Position numbers and translations under genes: made by a program
In this document: positions 45,575 through 58,189 of the stretch, piece after piece
How the letters are laid out: each line of letters opens with the position of its first letter
Position numbering within the stretch: position 1 is the stretch's first letter
The notes under the pieces: generated by a model
What the model was told of the DNA's origin: nothing
Seen by the model: the letters and a program-made list of their open reading frames with translations, nothing else
The model's database searches: none
Assembly (NCBI GenBank): GCA_002914845.1
Contig: JXTC01000368.1
Location: 137,003-201,002, forward strand
DNA length: 64,000 bases
Direction: 5' to 3'
DNA from: Trema orientale
Taxonomy: Eukaryota > Streptophyta > Magnoliopsida > Rosales > Cannabaceae

Positions 45575-48500
45575 TTGATGGAGCCTTAACAAAACTTGAA
45601 TAATACTATCTGCTCATTCATCCTGAATTTTATCAAGCTCTTGTTGTGAATAAGTTTCTTTAATTTCTATCAAACGGCTATAAAATGATTATTTTAAATA
45701 TCTAAAATAATTTCAAACCAAAAATATAATAATAATAATAATAACAATAATAATAATAATAAAAATTTAAGTTCGAGATGTCATATACCTTGGATTCAAA
45801 ACATAATTTGAAATTAGAAACACATATAATCTCTCTTATATAACGCATGACATAGTACCCACATTTGACATCAGAAAGTTGACGAGGACACTACATAATT
45901 AATGATATCATTCAATAACATTATAATAGCATGATTAAAGAACAAGACTATGAACTAACAACTCAAATTTAGTTTCTAAATTATATAAAGTGTTAAGTAT
46001 TAGTCCGTCATCCATTTATGTTTTGGTTGAAGTTTATTCACAAGTAGTAGCTGCAATTTTTTTTTTTTTTTGTTAGCATATCCAGACACACACACACACA
46101 TATATATACATGCACATGCAGAATGAAATGTATTAGTATCATTTATTAAATTATTTTTGGCAACATGACAGAAACAAATCAAATGATCTTTAAAAATATA
46201 CATATTTCTCTTCTTTTAAAATATTGTTGATCACAATATATCTTAATCCAATAATTAGAATGTATATTACTAATATGGTTGCAAGTATAAAAAAGGTGGC
46301 AACCATAATATCTCAATATATTCAAAAGCTAGTCAAAAATATTGTACAATAATATGAAATAACACTTTCAACTGTTAAAAGTGATAGTATAACATTAGCA
46401 ATTAAAGAAAATAGAAAGTGCATAATATAGGATGTGGTAAAAAATAAAGACATCCAAAAAAGTAATTGATAATTAAATTTTAAACTAGGCAAAAAAAGTC
46501 ATATAACAAGAAGAAAAAGGATAAACAACCAGATATATTTACCTTAATTGATCTCCATTGTGGTTGTAGTCTTCTTTTTCTTGCCTTTTGTGCATTATAC
46601 ATTCTTATGCCCCTTATTTAAACACATAGAAAAAACCGAAAAAAGAAAAAGGAAGAAAAAGAAAATAAAACAAAGAAGAGGTCAAAACCTTAAAACCCCA
46701 TATTGAAATAAGTAGCTACATAAAATCATTAACAGAAAAAAAATTATTTAAGGTTTAAAAAACTTACAAGTTAATTACATCTTTCATGTCAATTAGGATT
46801 TTCCTTCCAACTGGATCAAGATAGTATATTATTTCTTTACTTAGATCTATAATGTTCAAAATCCAATGCCCCCTAAATACCACAACAAACACATCCATAA
46901 ATCAATTACAATAATTTACGAATAAAGACAATAAAAACAAAAAACAAAATTTAGACTTTAATTGTACCCTGTGTTGTAAGGAACAAAGTGCAATTGGCCT
47001 TGCACGCCGATCCCTAATCTGTCCGACAAATTATATGCACATTCATCCATTTGGCCAACTCCATATGATACAATATTTGGATCAACAAAGGCAAAAATAT
47101 TTTGCTTCCTTAACTATTGTAACATGATGTATAAATGCCTTAGAAGGGAAAAAAAATAGTTAGTTTTATACAAGTACATATGCATATACACAACTTAATT
47201 TTAAGAAATATGTATTATTTACCTTATGTACACTATAATAAAAGTAGCAGATATTTGAGTCATCTTGCAAAATTGACTAATATCCTCCCTAAGAACATAA
47301 ATATCATGAGCATCTCCAATTATGTCATGTTCTAGTAGAATAACAATGATTCCTTGGCTGCCCAATATCTCATCACCATGCTTCATTAACATTTTCAATG
47401 ATGGTGGCAGATTACCATATGACTTTTTAACAGGACGGGGTTCAGGAACAATATTAGAGCTAGAACTAGGTAATGCAATATCATGTGAGGCTTCAATTTG
47501 CTTTTGGGGTGCCGTATTTTCGGATTCAGTCAAGATATCTAAATGGGGTGGTGGAGAATTTCTTTGGGGTTGTGATAGGAGCTGCATTTTAGGAATTTTA
47601 GTAGGTACTCACTTTTTCAGTTCTTTTTTATCCTGCAAAATAAATTAACATTATGTACAATGTAAGAAAATAAATTTATGTAAAGTTATAAGTTTTAAAA
47701 TACGTACTTGAGTATTAATTATAATCACAAACTCTTTAGGCCATGCCACGTGCGATCCAAGTACTTGTTTAACTGTGATCATCTCATCATCAATTAGAAT
47801 CGGAATTCTGGCATTCTCTTGTATAGGCACATCAACAGAAACATGATAATTGAGGTCGTCTAGAGGTTTTCCATGAATCGTTGGATTTGGTCCAACTATC
47901 TCTAAAATCATTTCTTCAGCTACTATATTTTCATTGGACTCAACAACTAATTTACATTTCTTCATTTGCTGCTTATGCTCAAAATAACAAATTTAGACAT
48001 ATTGTATGCATAGATAGGAAAAAAAAAAAGACTAATAGTTTGAATTTAAATAAAACATTACTTTTTCCTTTTCTTGAGATGGATTTGTTGCCTTCTCAGT
48101 AGATATCATAGTAGATGTCTCCAAAGTGCCTTTTTCATAGCTTCTATTTTCATACTTCTTAAGTTTGGCCTTAAGACCTTCTATCTTATCTCGAAGGCTT
48201 TTTTCTCTCTTTTTACTTTCTCTCTCAACACACTCTAATATTGTTGCTTCATCTAGAGTGCATTTGTTCCATCTTATTACTGTCTGAACGTATTCCTTTA
48301 TTGTAACTTGTCCTCTAATTCCTCGTACACGACCTGAATGTTCAGGTGTTCCTAATACCATAGTCAATATATCGTTGATGCCCTTAGTAATCAACTTTCC
48401 TTCTTGTAATGCTTGACTTAGCTCATCCTACAAAATAAGTTCTTATCACTACAAATTTTTCTACTATAAAATGATGATAGTAGGGTAAAAGAATTTAGTT

Positions 48501-49461
48501 TATAATCATAAACATATAATTTGTTCAGCTGGCTTCATTGTGGCTTCATCTATAATTTTTCTTTTTTTATTTTCTCTTCCTTTCTTCCATAGTATTATAC
48601 GGTCAATTTTTTCTTTATTCGTGACTTGTTTCTGCATACATGAAGTATATAATTCAATTCATATACAGATTTTATAAGGAAATTTTAGTAAAAATACAAA
48701 GTGAAACTTACAATTTCATCTTCTAATCCTACATATTCCTTACGAGCTAGGTGGTGTGGGTACTAGAGATTTTTGCATTTCTCCTTTGCTTTTTCACTTA
48801 GTGCCTAAAAGTTAAGAAAACTTTAAATTCTGATTCAAGTAAGAATAATAAATAATCGTTTAATAATTATATCTATACTTACTCTAAAAGTAGAGGATAA
48901 TCGAGTTTTGACAAAGTCATTCCAATGAGGCTGCTCAATGTAATCATAATTCGAGTAATCTTGGATTTTTTTTTATTATCCAAGACGTACTTCGTGAGAG
49001 AGCTCTTAAAATTCTGCCACTTTGCCCTTGCTGATTTTAAGTAATCTACTATACTGTTGGAATCCACAATAAAGCTTAGTTGTAATTGCAAAAATAAAAA
49101 TTATGTTAATAACAACTCATAATTATACTAACGTTATTCTATTTATCAATAACACTATGCATAAAATCCACCTGAACTGTTGCCCAAATCTTATCCTTGA
49201 TGCTATCTGAAACTTGGTGCCAATCATCCATATTAATTGGCACCATAGATCGAGCTAATACACCCAAAAAATTTGTAATTACTTTGTTTCTTTACCAACA
49301 CCTTGTCCATAACTATCATATCGAACAACCTTTTTCTTTCCTGTGCTTCTAATTTGTGTTATTTTCCTCATGGTAGTTGGACCTTTTCTTTTTCTCTTTT
49401 TAGAGCCATTATATTCTGACGATAGTATGCTTTCATCATTGTCTTCTAGAGATGGATCCAT
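45575..49461 (-). pseudogene. Transposase_24-like protein with C-terminal Ulp1 protease domain
   Basis: A multi-exon minus-strand gene, not open throughout. Exon pieces: 49279-49461 (basic KKRKRKGPTTMRK, ending GQGVGKETK); about 48700-49230, a Transposase_24 (Ptta/En/Spm) region with WQNFKSSLTKYVL and HWNDFVKTRLSSTF; 48032-48394 with GVLGTPEHSGRVRG-like segment (TMVLGTPEHSGRVRGIRGQV) and a lysine-rich coiled coil; 47651-47965 (GSHVAWPKEFVI); 47219-47587 (NLPPSLKMLMKHG). Then comes a Ulp1/C48-type peptidase: FVDPNIVSYGVGQMDECAYN, VPYN, GHWILNIIDL (His codon 46866-46868), YYLDP (Asp codon 46815-46817), KCGYYVMRYIREI (Cys codon 45861-45863), and a final YSQQELDKIQDE exon with a stop in it. Splice sites were not verified. 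Confidence 0.75.
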
Positions 49462-50110
49462 GGATCTGAAAATTTACAAAAATATGTGTAGGTCAATAAA
49501 ACAAGTTTAATCTAATGAAAAAAAAGTTTAAAATATGTACATAAACAAATTTAACAAAGTCAAACAAATATCATATGTTAAAGAAAAATAAATAATATGG
49601 TATCATAACTTACATATACACAAAAAAGTCATAATGAGTTATTTGTCTCTACTATCAATATAAGTACCTTCACACACACACACACATATACATATATATA
49701 TATAACTGTAAACTACATACATCTCTTGTTTTTGTTCTCATCTCAAAAAATACGACTACTTAACAGAATATAATAAACAATATTAAATCGATCACCCTTG
49801 TGACCCTTAACTGGCAGAAACACCCCATAATACTCTATTTAATGAGATATGGTGGTGCGCTCCATCACCGAACAGAGTAAGAAGGGCCCATCTGAATAGC
49901 CTTCAATAAACATTGTCGTTATCAGAGTCGGAAGCTCCTATGATTACACCCATAAAGAGTTGATACATTAGTCGCACTATTGCTCGTGTTTTTATCATAG
50001 AAAAAAAAAAATGATCACCACCTACCATTTCTTATAATACAAGAAAGAAAACATCCATGTGTTATTTCATTTTATAAAATTCTTTAGTACTTTTGCTAAA
50101 TTCTTTTTTT
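49462..50110. other. Unassigned sequence
   Basis: Likely upstream part of the CACTA remnant. A GC-richer stretch at 49795-49985 looks unlike its surroundings but I cannot identify it. Confidence 0.4.
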
Positions 50111-50641
50111 GGGATAATCTCAAAAACACCCTACCAATTTTAGCTAAATACCACGTTTAACTCATTGTTCTCATAAAACTCAAGTATCACTTCTATTTTG
50201 TAAAAAAAGAAAAAAAAAAGTAACCCTCCTCTTTTTGCTCAATTTTATGACTAGATTCTTTTATAAATGATATTAATACACTTAGTAAGTTAGAATATTG
50301 ATATTCAAACAACTCTTGATTGATTTTTTTAAAAAATAATAATCTAAAAATTAATTAAAAAAAAAACAGTATCATAATTTTTCTATATTTGGAAAAATAT
50401 TGTAATACTCTTTTTTTTTTTAAATAAAAGAATTAAACGGATAATGAGGAGTGTTTGGTAATAGATTTTTAACACATTTGTAAAGATACTTTAGATATTT
50501 TATATTTAAAGTTTGACAAAAATAGTATTAGAGTATACTTTTTTCCTATTTTAAAAAGTAAATGGGATATTTTAGGGTTGTATGATAAAAAAGGTTAAAC
50601 ATGGTATTTAGTCATAATAGAGGGGTGTTCTTAAGATTATC
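50111..50641. mobile_element. Foldback MITE with about 50-bp inverted ends
   Basis: The left end (GGATAATCTCAAAAACACCC, then TAAATACCACGTTTAAC) is mirrored at the right end (GTTAAACATGGTATTTA to TTCTTAAGATTATC). The interior is AT-rich and non-coding. The target duplication is unclear because both flanks are T-rich. Confidence 0.75.
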
Positions 50642-50689
50642 TTTCTTTCTTTTTGTTCACCTTAACTTTAACTGCTTGCACACGCATGC

Positions 50690-51365
50690 AAGAATTTGGC
50701 CGAAATCTTGCAAGAGTCAAATTATTATCCCAAACCTAAAAACATACGCATATGTTATAAGTGCTAGTGCTACTGTAGTTCTACCGCAAATAGTTTTAAT
50801 CCGTTTATAATAATAACATGCAATGGGTGTACTCCACTAGAGCTCTCTCGCGTTTTATTTAATTAACTGGTCAGAATAAATCAACACATCCACATAATCG
50901 GTAGCAGCTTTTAGCACTATTGGTCAAAAACACATGCACCTATATATATAGTCTTAAAATATACATGCACGTTTTTTTACATAATATAATGTTCCAATGT
51001 CGAGTCCGAATGAAAATGTTTTCACACTCTGACCCACTTGGTCCAAGTAAACCTAAAACTACACACACGTAGGAAAAATAGGCGAAATTTCCTGTCTCTG
51101 CCTACTCCCAGAGCGATCCACATATATATATAGTGCATTCTTTACAACAAGTTCTTGCATTCAGAAGAAAACAACAAGTAGTACACATTTATTTCTGGCC
51201 TTTCTCAAAGTCTTTGAAAGAGAGAGCCAATAGAACAGTGAACTGCCTAACTCCAAAAGGCCAAACCCCACTTAGTCTCGTAGTCTCCCCAGTTCGACTC
51301 CCACCAAACAACTCCACTAAAGATATACTTGTTCCCTTGCATATCATTCTCCAAAAGAAGGTAAC
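50690..51365 (+). promoter_or_regulatory. TYDC-3 promoter and 5' UTR
   Basis: ATTGGTCAAA at 50919-50928, GACCCACTTGGTCCAAG at about 51031-51047, a CGAAATTTCC plus CTGCCTACTCCC block, and TATATATATA at about 51122-51131 are in the same order as in the other copies. The 5' UTR differs from TYDC-1/2 right up to the ATG (it ends GAAGGTAAC before ATG). Confidence 0.78.
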
Positions 51366-53024
51366 ATGGGCAGCCTCGGAGAGTTGGAGTATCCAGTAAA
51401 CGACGGTCTTTCGAACATGGCAAGCAATACAAACCCGTTAGACCCCGAGGAGTTCCGGCGGCAAGGGCACATGGTAATCGATTTCATCGCGGATTACTAC
51501 AAAAACATCGAGAAGCACCCGGTTCTGAGCCAAGTGGAACCGGGTTACCTGAAGAAACGGCTGCCGACATCGGCGCCTTACTATCCGGAATCCATTGAGA
51601 CAATCCTAAGCGACGTCCAGGAGCACATCGTTCCGGGCATAACGCACTGGCAGAGCCCCAACTACTTCGCTTACTTCCCTTCAAGCGGCAGCATTGCGGG
51701 CTTCCTCGGCGAAATGCTGGCCACCGGCTTTAATGTGGTTGGATTCAACTGGATGTCGTCTCCCGCCGCCACGGAGCTGGAGAGCATAGTGATGGACTGG
51801 CTGGGCCAGATGCTAAGGCTCCCAAAGTCGTTTCTCTTCTCCGGAAACGGCGGCGGCGTCCTACAAGGAACCACCTGCGAGGCCATCTTGTGTACCCTCG
51901 TGGCCGCCAGAGACCGAACCCTCAAAAAAATTGGAAACGACAAAATCGGGAAACTGGTCGTTTACTGTTCCGACCAAACCCACTGCGCTTTCAAGAAAGC
52001 CGCTCAGATTGCCGGGATCCATCCCAACAATTTCCGGGTGATACCGACAACGTTGTCATCCTCGTTCTCGATGTCCCCTGAGGCTTTACGAAAGACGATA
52101 ATGGCTGACGTGGATGCCGGATTCGTCCCGATTTACCTGTTGGCAACCGTCGGCACAACATCGACGACCGCAGTGGACCCGCTCGGACCGCTGTGCGACG
52201 TGGCAAAAGATTACGGGATGTGGGTCCACGTGGACGCGGCATACGCGGGTAGCATCTGTATTTGCCCAGAGTTCCGGCATTTCATCGACGGAATCGAAGG
52301 CGCGTCCTCGTTTAGCTTCAACGCCCATAAATGGTTCTTCACCACCTTGGACTGCTGCTGCCTTTGGGTCAAAGACCCGGCAGCGTTGACTAAATCATTG
52401 TCAACGGACCCTGAGTATCTGAAGAACAAGGCCAGTGAGTCAAAGCAAGTGGTTGACTATAAAGACTGGCAGCTCGCTCTCAGCAGACGATTCCGTTCCC
52501 TCAAGCTCTGGCTCGTACTTCGTAGCTACGGAGTCGAGAGACTACGTGGGTTTCTCCGAAGCCATGTCAAGATGGCCAAGCAGTTCCAAGCTTTTGTTCT
52601 CGCCGACCACAGGTTTGAGGTTGTCGTTCCCAGGAATTTCGCCACTGTCTGTTTCAGAATTTCGCCATCGGCATTATTAGCAACTCGTAATGCTAATAAA
52701 GGTCCTCATCATGCCGTATTGTCCGAGATTATTAACATTAGTAATGATAACAATATTGGTACCACCACAAGGACGATTTCTACTCCTCCTCCTCCTCCCC
52801 TAAAAATGGTATCCGTAAATGAGCTCAACCAGAAGCTCATGGACTCCATTAACGGGTCGGGTCGGGCCTACTTGACCCATTCTGTCGTCGACGGCATATT
52901 CTTGCTGCGTTTCGCGGTTGGTGCTAGTTTGACGGAGGAGTCCCATGTCGTTCAGGCTTGGAACGTGGTCAACGAGCATGCAGACACCATACTCAGTGGG
53001 TATACGTCTCAGTCTCATTGTTGA
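51366..53024 (+). CDS. Aromatic L-amino acid decarboxylase, tyrosine/DOPA type (TYDC-3)
   Basis: Intact 552-residue copy. It differs from TYDC-1 only at Ser14Gly, Met310Ile and Lys536Asn, and at a few silent sites. All catalytic features are kept: His206, Asp290, PLP lysine Lys322, loop Tyr351 and Ser373. The predicted reaction is therefore the same. The start ATG is in the same place despite a different 5' UTR, which supports it. Its 3' flank matches TYDC-1, so the two are the mirror pair of the inverted duplication. None of the three changes touches a catalytic residue. Confidence 0.94.
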   Translation: MGSLGELEYPVNDGLSNMASNTNPLDPEEFRRQGHMVIDFIADYYKNIEKHPVLSQVEPGYLKKRLPTSAPYYPESIETILSDVQEHIVPGITHWQSPNYFAYFPSSGSIAGFLGEMLATGFNVVGFNWMSSPAATELESIVMDWLGQMLRLPKSFLFSGNGGGVLQGTTCEAILCTLVAARDRTLKKIGNDKIGKLVVYCSDQTHCAFKKAAQIAGIHPNNFRVIPTTLSSSFSMSPEALRKTIMADVDAGFVPIYLLATVGTTSTTAVDPLGPLCDVAKDYGMWVHVDAAYAGSICICPEFRHFIDGIEGASSFSFNAHKWFFTTLDCCCLWVKDPAALTKSLSTDPEYLKNKASESKQVVDYKDWQLALSRRFRSLKLWLVLRSYGVERLRGFLRSHVKMAKQFQAFVLADHRFEVVVPRNFATVCFRISPSALLATRNANKGPHHAVLSEIINISNDNNIGTTTRTISTPPPPPLKMVSVNELNQKLMDSINGSGRAYLTHSVVDGIFLLRFAVGASLTEESHVVQAWNVVNEHADTILSGYTSQSHC

Positions 53025-54145
53025 CCGGGTCAATACGGACGGTTGCTGCTTTGTGTACGTACAAAATTTATACAACATCAATTTCTTTTATTCTTTCACT
53101 TTTTAATATGTAATTCTCTTTGTAACTGCTCTTGAGCTATTAATAGATCATGTCAACTTTTATTCTTCTTCTTTTTTATTTCTTACTCCCCGAAGGATTT
53201 GAGTTTGTAATTATATTTTTCTAATTTGTTGCTATATTTAAGTACAAATCATATTTCCGATCAATAGTAAATTTGGATCGCAGATAAATAAAAAATTAGT
53301 AATTTTGTTAAAATTAAAATAATAAAATAAGGATAATGACACAAAAATTAGAGTATCATTTTGTAAAATTCCAAATTTATGTTACTTTTTATAAAAAAAA
53401 AAAAAAAAAAAAAAAAAGCAAAAGATGAGGATATCTTAACGTCGTTACTCCATGTAAAATACGATTAGAGATGACTTTTATAATTTTTTGTCTAGAAATA
53501 TTGCCAATTGGTTGTTGTAAAGTTAAATTGAGTAGTGAATAAATTGTCATGGAGTAATGCAATAACCCTACAAGTTTCCAAGTTTTGGAACTTATTTTGG
53601 GATCAATAACCTCTGTCTAAATGCGCTGTCTTAGTTTTGTCCAGACTATAAAATAGAGCCAGTTTGATGTTAGTTTCGAATTTCAGTAAAATTACGTTTC
53701 GTCACATTGAATAACCCCCTGCTAGTGAAAATGCACAAAAAAAATTGATAATAAAAAATAATTAAATGTCATGATGATACCACCACAAGTGCCCTACTAA
53801 ATAAATTATACTACGCTTCAAAAAATAAATAAATACACAACGATATGGCTCATAATCAGCCAAAAAAAAAAACAACACGAATTAAACGACAATGATGCGG
53901 TCGTGTATAACTCTGAACATTTTATGAAATGTACCTTAAAAATTGGAATACCTTAAAAAATTGGAATAAGGTAATTGTAGGGGTACGTAAATATTCGTAA
54001 ACTTATTTATTGGGTATAATATGATTATTTTTTTCAAATGTGTATAAACTTCTAATATAAGAAGAAAAAAAATTATATATCTTACATGTATTATATTTAT
54101 TAGTCATAATTTTCATATACTATTAGTTACCAAAAAGTGATTATG
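53025..54145. other. TYDC-3 3' flank, no gene
   Basis: Identical to the TYDC-1 flank for about 150 bases, then diverging. It includes a long A run (about 53392-53417) that is shorter in the other arm. No coding sequence. Confidence 0.8.
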
Positions 54146-54726
54146 ATAGGGGTGGTAATTCGGGTTACAACACGACGATATGACACGAACACGACACGAT
54201 TTTTTGCGGGTTAGGGTCGAAGAAAAATAGTGCGGGTCGGGTTCGGGTCGACCAGCCTGACACGAATAAAAAAAAAAAGGTCGGGTTCGGGACCCGCCAA
54301 CAAATATATATATAATTAAATTAAAAAATATATTTTTATTTAATTTGTTTAATTTGTACAATTTAAGTGTTTGGGATTATAAGTTATTAATTATATTTAT
54401 AAATTGCTCCTAATTTATTTATTTTAAAATGAGACAATAATAGCCTTAGAAAAAGAAAATATAAGTAAAAAAATTCAGGTCATAACGGGTTGGTAGGTCA
54501 AAAACGGGTTGACGGGTCAAAATCGGGTTATGGGTTGGATGTTATTCACCAAAGCGGGTTGTGCGGGTCGGGTTTGGGTCAATCCGTTTTAGGTGCGGGT
54601 CGGGTTAGTGTTGATGGTTTTCTGACACGACGGGTTACGGGTCGGGTTCGAGTTGATATAATTTATGTATATATTAGACTTCAACCCGACAAGAACTCGA
54701 CCCGTCGACACAAATTGACACCCCTA
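54146..54726. mobile_element. hAT-like MITE rich in GGGTCGGGTT
   Basis: Ends TAGGGGTGGTAATTCGGGT and (reverse complement) TAGGGGTGTCAATTTGTGT, with an 8-bp duplication TGATTATG (54138-54145 and 54727-54734). The left arm (near 21525-21560) has the empty site. The interior repeats CGGGTCGGGTT-like words; the frames at 54113-54361 and 54490-54729 are by-products. It inserted after the arm duplication. Confidence 0.85.
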
Positions 54727-54748
54727 TGATTATGTATATCTGTTATTC

Positions 54749-55497
54749 GTCAATTTTGCAAATGCTCGAAAAGTAGCGAGCTCATTCGGAGCTCGCTCTA
54801 TGCGAGGTGATTAAGATACACGAACTGTCCGAAGATAAATCAGCTCATTTGGAGAAATAGAGCGAGCTGGTCAAGAACGAGAAGGCTGCACACGACCAAT
54901 GAATGAGCGGATCTCTACTCTGAGATTTCCTCATTCAAAATATTAAATTTCAAGATATTTGGATTAGATTCGAGAAATTAAAGATAAGATTATTTAAATT
55001 AAGATATTACCATATCTCTGGGGGATAAATACGAATTAAATTCATATCAATTGTAATCTTAAATTCAAATATTTTGTTACCTTATCTGTAACAAGAAATT
55101 CTAATCTCAAAAGCTTATAAATGCAAGGCTCATTAACAGAGAAGGGGATCCCTGAATGTCCTTGTAGGCTCCTTAACAGATAAGGGGATCCCCTAAATGC
55201 TCTTTTATAAACTAACAAACAAAGAGGATAATAGTGATTATAGTAGACGTAGGCACTATATCGGCAGGCTGAACTACTCTAAAACCGTTATGTTCTTTAT
55301 TGTTCTCTTTATAATTCTTTGTTTTCTCCATAAATCAGTAAACAGAGAGAATAATAGTAACTATAGTGGACGTAGGCACTATATCAGAAGGTTGAACCAC
55401 TCTAAAATTATTGTATTCTTTATTATTCTCTTTATAATTCTCTGCTTTCTCCATAAATTATCAATCTTGTTGTTATACCAACTTTTAGTATCAATAA
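54749..55497. mobile_element. Solo LTR, uninterrupted right-arm copy
   Basis: Mirror of the LTR split at 3921/21194; contains the empty Tekay target at 55072-55076. The family is related to the Tat LTRs at 33311 and 42160. No internal genes are present. Ends are approximate. Confidence 0.65.
55206..55454. repeat. Two-unit tandem duplication of about 125 bp in solo LTR
   Basis: Units at about 55206-55331 and 55332-55454 share AATAATAGT...GACGTAGGCACTATATC and TTTATAATTCT...TTTCTCCAT. The left-arm copy has one unit only. Confidence 0.75.
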
Positions 55498-56142
55498 TAT
55501 CAAATAAGTCATTTTCTCTATAAATCATCAATCCCGTTATTATACCAACTTTTGGTATCAACAATATCGAATAAGTTATGATAAAATCAGCAATACCTAT
55601 AAATAATGACTTAAAATTCCTATTGGATAAAAATAAATTAATTTGGAAAGAAAAATAAAAATTATTATTAGCATAATAAATTACTAGAAGTATTTTGCAG
55701 GGATAAAAAAAAACGTATTGTATTATACTCTTTATGCATTTCAAATGAAGTAATTTTTAACTTATTAAAAAATATATATCTCATTATACTCGTATATAAA
55801 CCGGCCGTATTCCTTTTTCCATACAGGACTATCTATGTTCGAAAGGGACCTTACACAATAATCATATATCCTTGTGCGCGTGTTAGGTGGCATTTAATAT
55901 CAATCAAATAATTGATTTTAGAGCTCTCAGAGATACCATATTTATCATATTCAGTATTTGTTTTATAAGATATGAAAAGTCGGTCAAACAAATAAATAAA
56001 TAAAGGTAAGAAAAGTACGTGGAATTTTGAAAAATAAATGGTGTATTGGGTTGAAAATTAAGTTGGATAGGAAATTTGCAATTTGCGGAACAAAGTTTTA
56101 ATAATCTCATTGAATTTAATTGGCACGACTGATTAATTTGAA

Positions 56143-56323
56143 GAGTAATATTAGGAACACAAAAAATTTATACCAAAAATTTACACTGCATGATGTATCA
56201 TCCATTTCAACCATTAAATTTTAAATGGTGTGATCCCACTTTAAATAAGATAGTGGTTGAAATAGATGATATATCATTAGTATAAGTTTTTTGTACAAGT
56301 TTTTAGTGTCCCAATTTTTACTC
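56143..56323. mobile_element. 181-bp MITE with 9-bp TSD (Mutator-like)
   Basis: Ends GAGTAATATTAGGAACAC and (reverse complement) GAGTAAAAATTGGGACAC; perfect 9-bp duplication TAATTTGAA (56134-56142 and 56324-56332). The left arm near 2395-2410 is the empty site. A 9-bp TSD fits Mutator-like elements. Confidence 0.88.
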
Positions 56324-56494
56324 TAATTTGAAACATATTTATTATAATATTATACAAATAATTTACTCTACTAAATTCTCTCTTTTATTTTTATTTAATT
56401 AACTAATCACAATAAATCAACAACTCAAGCTAAAAAGCTAATATACCTTTCGACTAATCATGACTAGCCCTTTTTCAGCACTATTGGTTAAAAA

Positions 56495-57372
56495 TAGGAG
56501 TGACAATCCAGGTCATAAGATAACACAACTCAAAACTCGTATGAAATTAGTGAGTTTTAGTTTGTCTTAAATAAGTTCAAGTTAAAACACATTAAACTTG
56601 ATTACACACGATTAAACAACATGTTAAAATTGAGTTAACTTGCTAAACCCGAAATTGTTACATTTTATATGATTAAATTTCTTAATACTCTATATCCTTG
56701 GGTTAATAGGGATAGTCTGGGACTTCCCTTCTATAGATTTGTATAACTGTTGTCTTATTTTTCGCTGTTTGATAATATTAATCCTCTTTCTAGAAGGGCA
56801 TTTCTATTAAAATAATAAATAAAATTCTTGATACTTTGTATTATATTGTATGTGTTAAGACTTAAGACTTGCCTATGATATTTTATATACTAAAACCTAA
56901 ATTTTTTTTTTTCAGTTTTAAACTCTGAATTATATATTATATTTTTTTGAGTGGTTATGGTTGATTGATTGTATTGGAAATATTAAATAAGTTAATAGAT
57001 TATATCAAATTATATTGAAAATATAAAATAACCTAACGTGATAAACTTAATAAGTTATGTTAGATTGAAATAAATATAGGACATATATATTTAGCATTAA
57101 AAATTTAAAATTGAGTTCAATTAATGAGCTAACTGGTAAATAAGTTAGCATATTATGTTAAATTGGACATGACGTGAACACGACCTATTTAAATAAGGTG
57201 TTAAATATATCATTTATTGGTTAATAATCAATTATTTAGTGTGTCGAATATGGATTCATAAATGATGACACGAATAATAAATGTGACGTATATTTGGGTT
57301 TGGTATTTGCTTAATATACATATGTTTCGATACGACACGAATATAACATGACGATACGAATTACCACCCCTA
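56495..57372. mobile_element. hAT-like non-autonomous element, right-arm copy
   Basis: Mirror of 1355-2232, with the same length and ends. Flanking GTTAAAAA and GTAAAAAA are the remains of an 8-bp duplication. It split an older copy of the TYDC upstream module (ATTGGT/TAAAA). Confidence 0.7.
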
Positions 57373-58189
57373 GTAAAAAAACATAGCCACTACTTGAGGA
57401 AAAAAGAAATTAATATTGACGTTACATGTAAAGATTTTCTAAAGTTCCTACGATGCTATTACCAAAAAATAGTCAATAAAACACAAAAACTCATTACTAC
57501 ACGTCCAACAATTGTTGAGAAAGTACTTTAAAAGTCGAAATAATCTCATTGACATTAACTGAGATAACTACGGAACATATTTCTTATTTTTGATGAATTG
57601 ATTTCTATAAGTTTATTTGATTTTATGGTGTTAGACTCTAAAACTAATTGATTTTGTTCTGAAAACTATTTTTATTAAACTTTTCAAATCACATATGATT
57701 GATCTAGTTAGTTAAAGTTATTGATTATTTATTAGGCTTCTAATTTACCCTTTAATTTTTAGAAAAGTATATGAAATATACCCTTTTCATAGTGAATTTT
57801 AGAAAAATACATCCTTGTATTTGAGAGTAATTAAGTAAATACAATAGTTTTAAAAAAACAGAAGTCTAAAAGGACTTATATCTTAATTCAAGAATGCTAG
57901 ATGTCAAACAACTTGGTAAAAAAGAAGGGAAAAAAAAACTCTAATTATTGAGTGATACATAAGGTATGAGAAGTACTAGATATTATATCAAAAATGTTAA
58001 ATATGGTGTCAGTAATGTCAAGTCGCTCGAAGGAAAAACTTATTCATTCTTTTGGAAGAAAACGTAAAAGTCTAAAAACATAACCATATTAAAAACATGT
58101 GCAGTGTTTCTTTCGGAAAAAAAAAAAAAAAAACATACGCAATGCTACTGCAAATAGATCTCGATCTCTTACAATAATATGAAAATGAC

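Noticed and set aside
49795-49985. GC-richer stretch considered as a possible exon
   Set aside because: All frames are short and no protein similarity is recognisable.
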